Source: Lates calcarifer (lineage: Eukaryota; Chordata; Actinopteri; Centropomidae). Taken from it: 64,000 nt of DNA. The position numbers were made by a program, and so were the translations under genes. Positions within the stretch are counted from its first letter, which is position 1; each line of letters starts with the position of its first letter. The DNA is taken from the NCBI RefSeq assembly GCF_001640805.2, contig NC_066855.1, forward strand, positions 14,788,236-14,852,235, given 5' to 3'. Below are positions 22,701-34,200 of the stretch, one piece after another. Below the pieces are notes generated by a model, which worked only from the letters and a program-made list of their open reading frames with translations, searched no databases and was not told the DNA's origin.

Positions 22701-24281
22701 TGGTCATATATTTTTGAGAATCACTCTGCAAACAAGGTATGCATCCACCTTCCATTCCCAATGAATCATTATAATAAACAAGATACATGATCATTACAAC
22801 AAATACCATAAAAAACCATAACATATAATTGAGTGGATTTTAAGAGGAAATTTAAAAGATACTGAATTTGCCTTGAATTTGTCTTAAATCCTGACAGTGA
22901 ACTTCACAGCTGTGGGCCTGGTCACCTTTAGTGAGAGGTCAACAGGGTTCACGTACCCTCTTACAAATTATATTGAAGGACTTTTCTAGGCCTTTCCAGG
23001 CCCAGTCCCCTAAAATTCAAGGACCAAACATGGCAACATAGTTTGAGACATGGATCAAGGTTAATTATTGTTAAGAATTTTTATAATGAGAACTAACCTT
23101 ACAGAACTAGCTTTACAGAAGCACAAAAACAACAATTAAAATAAGAGATTTTAGTGATGGCAGACTAGATGATCTCTAGCGGACCGCAACACATACGTCA
23201 TTTACTAACATTACTTTTAAAATATCAAAAGAACTTCTATTTATGCACAGAATATGCAAATCACCTCATTTCCAACAATCCATGTCTATTTATATCTATG
23301 TCTGTGATTTCAAAGAACCCTCAGTCGAGCTCTTGGAAACGCTGTGGTTACTCAGGTCCTCAGTGATCAGGCTCATAGACAGTTAGCAGATAACACATAT
23401 AAGTAAGGCTTTAAAAACAGGCAGTAAAACCTTGAAATCAGTTCTAAAACTCACAGGTAACCTGGGCTGTTTGAAGCTTATAAAGTCAGTGAATATGATT
23501 TATAAAGAGTGGGACCCTTTACTGTCATTTTAAGAGAAAACAAACGGTGTTTTCTCTGAGTAACTGCTCCTGATTGTTATCATCTCATTAGTTCGTATTG
23601 TATTATTTTCACATTTTATTTTTCCCAACTATATTTTATTTAATCATTACTAGCAAATATTCCATTCCTTTCTTTTGCCTCGTGCTCTCAATGTTTTGTA
23701 TTTTCTGTAATCTTTATCTACGATCAGGTTGGTTATTTTAATGTTTAGGTTAATATGCATATGCGTATGCGTGTGTGTGTGTGTGTGTGTGTAGGTCTAG
23801 CCTGAATGTTTGAGAGTGTCATATGTAAAAAGTTGGAATGTTTCTGTGACCTGAGAAAGACCTGTAGGAGACGATAAGTAAACCTTGGTGGTAAATAAAG
23901 AGTTAGAAGCAGTAACATGAGGTAACTTGACGCCGGTAGAGTTGGCTGACTTGGTAGCTCAGGCCTTCTTTTAGTGCATGTGGTCAACCAAATGTAGCTG
24001 TTATTTAAACACAATGCGCAGCAACGTTATCTTTTCCTCACACCTCATGAAGCTCAATGTTAATGTGACACAACACCTGTTGGAAGGTTTGACAGGTGTA
24101 CCGTAGCAGGCGGGAAACCGGCCGGTTAGCCTCCGTTAGCCTCACATCATGCTACAAAATGTGGCTAACAAGCTAGCGAGCTAATGGAAACAACAACAAT
24201 ACGCCGTGCATACTGCGGTTGGCGAGAATCGAGTCTTACCTTGGTTTTAATTTCATTGTCCACTTTGAGGAGTGAAGACAT
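19792..24281 (-). CDS. psme3: Proteasome activator subunit 3 (PA28 gamma / REG gamma)
   Basis: Forms the heptameric 11S cap that opens the 20S proteasome in the nucleus for ubiquitin-independent turnover. Ten coding exons: 24281-24240, 22353-22321, 22208-22146, 21956-21852, 21742-21694, 21499-21381, 21249-21113, 20958-20904, 20084-19998 and 19872-19792. Sum 771 bp, 256 aa plus stop (human 254), every junction in phase with GT-AG. Visible landmarks: VANFFPKKLLELD in the N-terminal helix, a nuclear-localisation-type KKRKLED in exon 5, the activation-loop region MWVQLLIPRIEDGNNFGV in exon 7, and the C-terminal tail IEKIKRPRSSNADALY that docks on the 20S ring. Intron 1 is long (1.9 kb). No frame breaks, which supports local assembly quality. 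Confidence 0.96.
23770..23792. repeat. GT microsatellite in psme3 intron 1
   Basis: Eleven to twelve GT units. Confidence 0.9.
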
Positions 24282-24422
24282 CTTATGTGATCAAATAGGC
24301 GAAGAGCGATTGTCCTAACAGCATTCACTCACTTGTAAACGTGTGGCTTGTTGCTTGTCAGCCACACTTGTGTGAGCTTAAAGATGACGACAATGACAAG
24401 CGACATGACGCGGTGTTTTCAC

Positions 24423-24433
24423 TGCGCATGCGC
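24423..24433. promoter_or_regulatory. NRF1-type palindrome at the psme3 promoter
   Basis: TGCGCATGCGC, a near-perfect NRF1 consensus, 142-152 bases upstream of the psme3 ATG in a CpG-richer patch (24100-24450). NRF1 sites are usual at TATA-less housekeeping promoters. Confidence 0.6.
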
Positions 24434-24479
24434 GAGTCGCCGTAAACAGCGTAAAGGAAACTAACAATTTAAGTCGTTA

Positions 24480-25280
24480 GGCGACTTAGTTTCTAGGTAT
24501 TATCACAACTAAACACAAGCATGGCAAAGCCCTCCACTCCTACAGAAGAGCAAGAGTTTTATGTCTTTGTTCTCCCTTTTTGGTTGGTGACTCTGGGTCA
24601 ACAGATTGAAGCCAGGGTCAACAGGCTACTCCATGTTTTCATAGATAGAAAAAAGGTTTCACAAATATGAGGCTATGTTTTAAACTTTTTATTTGCAAGT
24701 AAGTAAGTAAGTAAGTATAAAATTAGATATTCTTAAGTGAGACATGTTCTATTGTCTGATTTGCCTGATTTTTATTGTGTAATGAGCATTGTACATACAC
24801 CCAGGGGGAGTATGGAAATGGAAATTAGATTTACCTGTATCTACAGTAATGCATTTACTGTACACTGCTCCAGTTTTAAATAAATAGATAAATACAAGTC
24901 AGGGTACAATGTTTTTTTCATTTGGGCCTGTTCTGATGTGGTCTCAATGAGGAAAAATATCAGTGAAATTGAATTTTATTTTCACAAATCTGAGACTGTA
25001 TTTTAAACAATTAATCTATTTTTTTTATTCAAGTCCAGGTATCATATAAATCAAAACTCAACTTTCCCAGAACTGTATCCCCCAAACAAAACGCTAGGTG
25101 GCGTTAATGCGCATTCAGTCTGGTTTATCACGCGCCAATAAACTCAGCAGAGGAAGAGGTAGAAACGTCATCGTATTTTTCTAGACGCAGCTGACGATGT
25201 AAACAAGAAAAGACAGTCGAGGGCAACGGGGATCAAACAGGCCGGTGTCACCGCAAATGATAGCCATTAACTGCTCCTAA
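24480..25280. other. Intergenic sequence between divergent psme3 and nbr1
   Basis: About 1.0 kb between start codons, no gene. An AAGT tetranucleotide run is at 24695-24716. A CpG-bearing patch near 25090-25280 directly precedes nbr1 and includes GCTAGGTGGCG, which resembles a CTCF core. Confidence 0.5.
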
Positions 25281-25289
25281 ACGGCGGAC

Positions 25290-28200
25290 ATGGGGCTCCC
25301 TGTTACTATTAAAGTCAACTTCCGGGGGAACGTGAAGAGATTTCTGGCTCAGGATTTGGACAAATTGGAGTGGGAATCGGTTGAAGCCTGGGTAAGCCCT
25401 GAGCTAGCTAGCTGAGCGCGTTGGCTAAACGCTGGCGCAGTTTGGCGAAAAGCAGGCCCAGACATGGCCTAGACACGTAAACAATAGACCACCTGAAGGA
25501 CAGTCGATACTGTTGCGACAAAATGTGGACACAAGTGTTCATTCTTAAGCCTGGACAGCAGGTTATGAAATATGCTGGGAAAGGGAAATGTGCTCAGTTT
25601 GCTTTACTGCTTTTGTTTGTCCAGGTAGCTGTAGAGGTATTTCTCAACGTGACATTATTGACGTTTTCATAACACGTGTTTGGTTTGTATTTTTTTTTTT
25701 TTTTTATAAAACTATGTTTCAGATCAAAGCATCTTTTGGAATCAATCACTTTCAAGTGAAATACTTCGATGAGGATAATGAAGAGGTAAGAGAGTGTGTA
25801 TATACATAAATGTAGATATGTGCACTGCTGTAGTGTGTTAACATTTGTTGTGGAATTAGGTGTAAGTTCATGGACTCATTCTGATCTCTTTCTCTCTTTC
25901 AGATTTGCATAAACAGTCAAGGTGAGGTGGATTTTCTTTGTTTCATGCCTTCGAAGTAGAATATAAGTTAATAATTCACTAACATGTGAGATGGACACTT
26001 AATAGGGGGCTATAATAGTGACTAAGGGGGCATATGAATTGGAGCTGTATCAATAAGTTGATGGTAAGAAAATACTGGCAACTATCTTGACAATTATTTG
26101 AGCATTGCTAGTTCTGGCTTCTCAAATGTGAGAATTTGCTGCCTTTCTTTGCCTCCTATGTCTGTTAACTGAACCTCTTTGGGCTTTGGAGAGTTGTGAT
26201 ACTTTCTTTACGCTGTTGTTTTCCATATTCCAGACTAAACAATCACTTAATGAAAACTTTTTACAGATTAATTGATAATGAGTTGCAGCTCTAATTTTGA
26301 TAATCTATTAACCTTTTCAGTAAAATATTATCTTGTTACAGCTTATTGTGTTTGCCTATATTTGGCTTTTGGAGTTTGAAGTATTGTAACAGACATTTTT
26401 TCCTGTTTTCAGATATTTTATAGACCAAACAATTAGTCAATTAATAGAGAAGATAACTGTCAGATTAACTGATAATGGGAATAACCACTACTTACAGCCC
26501 TATGACACAAACTTGTGAGAGAAATATTAGCTATAAATGTAAATACTGAATGTAAAAATGTTACTTGGTTACCAGTTCAAGCAACTTACTGTTGATTTGT
26601 TTTTATTTCAGATGAATATGAAGAAGCCATCAAGGTACTGGGCGTTGCTGGAAAGTGATGTCTTAAATTACAATTAAGTTTAACAGCACATGACACATGT
26701 CACAGAACCTTCAATCTTCACTGCGTAACTGAAGATAGAAAAGGACATACTTGTCATTCCATAACTGCTGCTCCTTAAGTACATGATGAAATATGATAGG
26801 ACTTCATACATCGTACAGACAGGACTGTATTTAAACATAAACACATTACAAATATGTGCTTGGTCTAGTGTAGCAGCATTGCAGCATTACAGCTGTACAG
26901 AATACATAAAGGAAGACAAATAGTGAAGATACACAAACATATGTGTAGACACAACCACAATACTCTACACGTCACATGTTATTTGCATATTTTCCTGTCA
27001 GTCACCTGTGGTATGTGTCTGCATCTTTTTTTTCCATTCAGAGTGCAGAGAAGCAGGGGAACCAGTTGCACATGAATGTGTACAAGATGAAAGGACAGGC
27101 CTGTGGAGGCCCACTGAAGACGGAGGTGAAGGAGCTGAAAGGAGACCTTCGGCCTGCTCCTCCTTATCCCTCCAGGGTCAAGACTGTGGACAAGGGCACG
27201 CAGGTCACCCCGGAGCGAGAAGCTGTAAGGAAGCAAACAGATTCTTCTTCTCGCCCCTCACTTTCTTCTCCTTATTATTCTTACATGTGCAGGGTTAAAC
27301 AGTGTTTTTGGCATTGATGAGCTTCAGCAAATGTACAATTTCAATGTAGGTGTTTTCTTAAATTAGTTTATTTTAAGGTCATATAACAGTTTTTATTGCC
27401 TATATATTTGACTGGAAATGTTATAGGATTTGTGGAGTCATGTAGGAAAAATTGATTTAAATCTGTAATTCAACTTAACTGACTCGAATCTCATCTTTTT
27501 TGATTGTAGGTCACCGTGAAGGACAGCAAGGGGAACAAACCAGAAGATGAGCCCCCTCCCATGTGGTTTAGATCATATATGGAGAAGGTTAAGTTTCTTT
27601 TTGGATGTAAAACATTGATATCACCTGTTACATCAATTATTTTTTTGTTTTTTGGGCTGATGGTGACTTTTAACTTTTAAATTAAACTTTTATTTCATAG
27701 TTTAAGGATGAGGTGGTGAAAGAGGTCGTTGAAAGGATGTGCAGTGACTTTTCTGGTCAGTGTTGCACCCACAAATCCCCTGATGGGCCCCTTGAAGCCA
27801 GTGGGGCTACTGGTGGACCAATAGGGCCCAGGCCGGGCCCCTCCACCTCGAACGGGTCCCTTGGCTACACCCCAAACTGCAGCAGCTGCAACAAACTCAC
27901 CTCAGAGGGGGCCTACAAATGCAGGTAGACACAGAAGACCTTCTAATGTCATAAAATGTATTTTAAGGAAAATGGCTGACTGCGTCACATGCTTTTTCTT
28001 GCATATTCTGTGTCTTTGATGCAGTGTTATGAGAATCCATATTAATGTTTTTGTTGGCTTTGTCCCTGCCAGCGTGTGCCCGTCCTGCATCCTGTGTGAG
28101 ATGTGCAGACATAGCCATGACCCCAGCCACAACCTCGTGAGAACCAAGACACCTCTCTCCATCCCTGAGCATGGAATGTCAGGAGAGCTAAGGTAAACCC

Positions 28201-31200
28201 CCAAGACTAAGCATGAATCCTTCTTACTTCTTGAAACTTTTACTGACAACAGCTTTTGCTATCACTTCTTCCACATTAATAGAGGAAAACATGAATAGAA
28301 TTAGATGCAAAGCAGGTTTGTAAATTGTTTTAGCAGCTAGATTGCTGTAGTTTACATTGGTGTTCTTGGAAAACTTTTGATAGTCAAGTCAACAAATAGG
28401 TGTTCCTGATGACATTTCAAACCAGGTTCCCAAGGCGAGGAGACAGGACAGTGCGCAAGGCCGAGCGACAGCGCCTCAAAGCAGAAAGGAGGCAGCTAAG
28501 AGCCGAAGTGAAGGAAATCAAGAAGAAACTGAGACTGGAGAAGAGGGGGCTGCAGTGGAGTGGGCCCTCTACCTCAGGCAGAGCCAACCTGACAAACATG
28601 GCCTCCACGTCCACCCAGGTCCCAGCCCTGCCCCCCCCTGCTGCCTCAGAAACAGCCTCAGGTCCAGCCCCAGCCCAAGGTCCCATCCCTGCCCCGGTCC
28701 CTGATCCCCAGGCCTCCAGTCCAGAGTAAGCGCCACCTCGGAAGGGCGTCCGACAGTGTTGGGTACCTCGAACCCAGCATGGATGCAAAAAAGTCTTTTT
28801 TTCCAAGAAAAGAAATCAAAATATGCCATCTTTGTAATCTAGTCTGTATAAGTGTATCGCTGGCTGCTCTGGGGTGGTGGAAAATGTTGGAACTACCTCA
28901 ATGTGAAAACTGCTGCTGCTGCTTCATAGATTTTCTAAGAAAAAAATGCTTTTGAGCTGCAAAAAAATCTGGGGTCCTGCTTTTTTGATTCGTAGAGAAC
29001 AAAAGAGATGGGTATTATAAGAAACCAGGGCTATTTTCAACAATGCTCTGTACACTTGAAACTAGGGGTCCCGGGGTCTCGCACACGTCCTTGGTGCCCA
29101 CTATGGCTGCCTTGTTTCTGGATGAAAATCTGCCTGACGGCACCCGTCTGGAGCCTGGTACCAAGTTCATCAAATACTGGAAGATGAGGAACTCGGGCAC
29201 TATCAGCTGGACCTCAGAGACTAAGGTACCCCTCCCACCCACCGAGAGGACAGGCTCCACTCTCTCTTTGCCCCCCTGCTTCACTTCCACTTTGAGCCCC
29301 CACTCAGCTCATTGCTTCTTCTAATCCACTAACACCAGCTAAGATTTCTTACCCAGCCTAATACAACTAATGCTGTTTTTGTCTGAGATGTTTATTATTT
29401 GAATTAAGTTAAATCTGTGTCCTTTAAGTTTTTAAGTCTTTGTCATTGTTTGAATGTGTGTGTATGTGTGTGTGTGTATGCGCGTGTGTGTGTCCTTCAC
29501 TTGTTTGTGTAAAATTTTTTCTGTTGTGTGATTTTTTTTTTTTTTTTTTTTTTTGTTGCATGCTCTCGTCTTTGTGCCTTTTTCGCATGTGTATTTCTAT
29601 TTTGTGTTCTGTGTATGTGTGTGCGTGCACCCAGCTAGTGTTCATGTGGGGAAACCTCGGCCTGGCGTCCGAGAAGAAGAGGGAGGTGCCGGTCCCTTTG
29701 CTGCTACCCGGACAAGTGGGAGTGGTCAGTGTGGCCTTTGTCGCCCCTGTGATGGAGGGGACGTACACCTCCCACTGGCGGCTGGCGCACTGCGGGTGTC
29801 AGTTTGGCCCGCGTGTGTGGTGCAGCATCGTGGTCGACCCTGGCGACAGCCGCAACGCACTTGGACATCAGAGCAAAAGACTGGCAAGTCTGCAAACCAA
29901 TGACACCCTGTACAGCTACAACTGTTTACATGTTTACTACTTGTTTATATTGATAATTGAGATACATATGGTCAATTTAGTTGTTGCTGGATGTGGATCT
30001 CACTATTATTACCATCCAGTTTTTCTAAGAAGAGAGAACGCAGCTAAATTAATAATAAGTTGAGTGACAGAAAAGGAATTACCAGTAATTTTGTATATTA
30101 TCACTACTCATTAAGGTATGAAGATTTTTTTGTTTTCTTGTATTTTGTATCACTTTAACTCAAACAAGTTCTTTGAAGATGTTCGGCTTTAGGAAGCTGT
30201 GACGTGCGTTTCTGTGCTGTTCTCTAACATTTTATGGACTAAATGATTAATTGTTAAAATAGATCAATAGTTAAAATAATTTATAGTTACAGGCCTAAAT
30301 TATTTTAAATTAAAAGTTCTGTATATGGCAGTACACGTCATGACGTTTTGTGTCTAGTTTCCAGGTTTATAATAGGAATATATAATGTAAACAACACAGA
30401 GGAATCTGGGGACACTCAGCTCTTGTTTTACCCTTAAAAATTCTGTATGCGTTCAAACCATATCTATTTCACTTTGTGTTACTGCGGTCTAAGTACACAT
30501 GGATCACTGTGATTTAGGTTTGAAGGCATTTAAAAACAGAAAATCCTGGAATAGAAGTGCTCTGCCTGTAAAAAGAAGTAGAACATGAGTGTGTGATTGG
30601 ATATTACAGATTTTCAAACACTGAATAATAATAAGTTAAAGTGGGAATGCTCATAATTATAATAGAGCTGGTCATTGTTGATCAGCTGTCTTGATAATAA
30701 TGATGCTGTTCTTGTTTTGTGCTTCAGAAGGAGGAGGTGAGGCCAGTGGAGAGGGAGAAGGAGGTAGACCTCAACCATGAAGACTTCTACTTCCCCTCAG
30801 TTGACCTGCTGACTGCACAGGTGCACACTCTAACCTCTGTCATTCATCAACCAAAATTACATGTTTTAAAGTAGTTGCAGTCAATACCCTTTGTACTGTT
30901 ACGACTTCATGTTGTACATAGGCTAAACGATCAAACCAAGCCAAACTTTCTGGTAGAAAATATGGTGAAAATGTGAAATACTATGTTTTTTAGATTATTG
31001 ATGTACCTGCTCTTTTTTAGGATCTACTGTCATTTGAGTTGCTGGATATAAATATAGTGCAAGAGCTGGAGAAGGTTCCTAATAACACTCCTGTTGGTAA
31101 GTAATATATAATACTTTAAACACATGATTAACATTAGCTGTGAGACATTTCTACAGTTTTTTGTGTAACTTCCTTCCCAAATTGTCTTTGCTTTTGTGGT

Positions 31201-34200
31201 AAAACCTCTGTTTGCTTGTGTTTGCTCTACCCTCTCTGTAGATTTGACACCCTGCATATCCCCTCTGCCCCATGATGCACCTGGTTCTGGAGAAAACCAT
31301 AACATCACAAATAAAAGAAGACACAGAGGTCACAGGGGTCAGAAAACTTTTTGGTAAGAAGAGTTGAGTACTAGAAAACTTCCAGACAAGTGTGTGTTTG
31401 ATATGCATGTGATATAGACTGTTGCTGGATGAGGAGATGTAACTATGAGGTATGATCATGAAGCTCAGTGACTGTGCCTATAACAAGCAAAAACCATACC
31501 TGATGTAAATTTGTTGGTTTTCCCCTTCAAAGCTGTAACCTTGAGCAGTGATACTCCTGCCAAGTCCAGTTTTGTAAGCATGTCGAGCACCATCTGTGGC
31601 GAATGCTGGTTCTCCTTCACTGTGTCAAAATGGCGAACCATCAGTTTGAATTTAATTTAGGGGAAGAGGACAAAGTCGCAGGGAGGCAAAGAGTGAATAG
31701 AGCAGGTTTGGAGCGATGATTGTTGCTTTCGCGGCACAGTTCAGGTCGTTTGTGCCAAATGTCCTCCCTCAGACGTCTCAGAACAGTACAGTAGACCCTG
31801 GAGGGCGAATTCATGGTGCACAACCCCATGGACGTTGACGAAAGAGATGAACATGACGTGCCTTCTTCGGCCTTTGAGACTGTGGTCTCTTCCACTTTGG
31901 GGTCTGCTGTTTGGGCTCTGGGTTGGAGCCATAGACCTCACTCTTGCGGTCTGTGATGATCCTCGATATGAAGGTTGGATCATCTGGGGTCTGTTGACAG
32001 AGATTCTCACAGACTTTTACATGGTGCTGCTTCTGCTTCATGGTGAAATCATAAAAAGCACACCTTGCAGGCAGTCACAAAGACACCTGCTGCATGCGCA
32101 TTACCTTGCCATGCTCTGGTTGATCTCAACAGGAGTCTCAGAGCTTACTGATCGCATCTCTCAGACGAAAAAGTAGTTCTGTTGGCAAAATATAACAGTA
32201 TATAATGATTAAAGTTTGTTGCGTTTTGATCAGGAGGGAAACCACGGCAGCAGAGGGAGCTTTTGGAGCCCGTGACCCAGGAGGAGGAGAGGGAGGAGGA
32301 GATCAGTGGAGCCCAGTTCCTATGTGAGACGGTCATCCGCTCCCTCACCTTGGAGGAAGCCCCCGACCACAGACCCCTGCGTAGAATTCATCACACCAGC
32401 CACAAACCACAGGGTGAGGTGCCACTGTATTATTCTGTACAGTCACCAAAATCCCCAAACAAACCTGTCTTCAGAGATACACTAATTTGTGTCTAATGAG
32501 GTACTCAGCCCTGGCTTTCTGTCTTTTGTAAAATATTTCAGTCGTTTCCCGGGGTCCAAGCTTCTGCTTTGAGAGAGCAGTGGAGGCTGAGAAGACAGAG
32601 AGAGCACAAGAAGGAAATGAGGGGGGCTGTGCCGTTAGACTTGAAAGTTCAGCTCTGCCTCCCAACACAGGTCTCAACCAGATCACCCAAGAAGAGACAA
32701 GACCAGGTTAGAGATGGCTCATTTTTATTTCCAAAAGACCTTCTTTTTTTCTCTTTTTTTTTTTAATTCACAGACCGATATTTCAAAAAATTCCTTGCAT
32801 TAACATATTAATGAGTTAATGGAGCCTCACCTGTAATATTTCACTGCTCATATTGGTGATTGTGTTTTTTTCCCCCAGTTCTTCTCCTGGAACCAGCAAA
32901 TGAAAATCTGCAAATTAGTTCACATCATGAAAATGAGGATGAAGAAATCACAGTTTTGGACAACATGCAAACCATGAAGGATACTCAAGAGGAGAAAGAG
33001 GAGGGTGGAACCAGAGGAGAAGACTGGGATGAGGTGAGGATTAAACCTTTTAATTCTTACATTATGTTTGATAGACAAAATGATTTAGATTTTTAGGGAA
33101 AATGCTTGAGAAGACAACGGAAACAGTAAATGTACTCTCTACTCACAACATTAACATTTTCTGTCAGTTGGTAAAAGCAATAAATAATGGAAGGCTGCAA
33201 GACTGCGTAATGTGGAAATTTTGGAAGTTCTGAGTGTCATTCAAGCTAACTCAACATTATTCAAGGGATTGTTTTTTTATTCTGATGCGCTGAGGTTCAG
33301 AGGTGATGGTGTTGCTGTTCTCTTGTCTATAAATGTCACCATGTTCTCCTCCTGCGTCTCAGGTCAGCAGCCAGACCTCCTCAGTCTCCTCCTGTGATGA
33401 CTACATCATCGTCCTCCCAGACTGCTTTGACACCAGCCGTCCTCTGGGGGAGTCCATGTACAGCTCCGCCATGTCTCAGCCTGACACAGTTGCTGTAGCT
33501 GCTGCTGCTGCTGCTGTGACCTCAGCCAATCTAGACCAGGAGATAGAGGACAACTCCAACTCTGAGCCGGGCAGTGCGGCACCACTGAGAGAGAGGCAGG
33601 AGAGGCCGGAAGTTGTCGCTGCTGAGGAGTCATCCGGTGAACGCCTGGCTTCCACCTGTCCCTCCCATCCACAGCAGTGTGAACCACATGCTGTGTGCTT
33701 CCCAGACTCTGGACGCTGTGACACTCACACCTGAGGTGGTGCCACTGCCGACTCTGCCTGAACCCCTGCTGTCCCCACCGGCCCTCTACTCACCCAGGTT
33801 AGAGATGCTTAAAACAACCTTTTTCAAATATGTGAACGGAGGTATTTTAAATATTACAGATATTTTTGTACAAGGAAGGGACAGTGCAATACAGCCGCAG
33901 GTTAGCCAGGATTCCTTAAAGAAATTGCAGAGTTTGTGTCTTTATCATTCAGTTTCAACTATTTTCAACTGTATAACAGTATATATAAACAACAATATAA
34001 ACAATGTTGGCTGCATATTAATTTCTGTTTTTAATTCATTCCATTTTCATTTTTCTCTCTCTGCTACAGCCTTAGATGGTTTAATTGTACATTGTATACT
34101 GTATGTTTCAGGTCTGAGGCACTGTACCTGGCTGAGGACCCCAGTCCTCCAGCCTGTGAACCATATGAGCCACACCAGCCGAGGGTCCACCTAAATGGTG

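Noticed and set aside
29440..30063. 207-codon plus-strand frame containing nbr1 exon 11
   Set aside because: Only 29635-29883 is nbr1 coding; the rest is read-through of GT-rich and poly(T) intron sequence.
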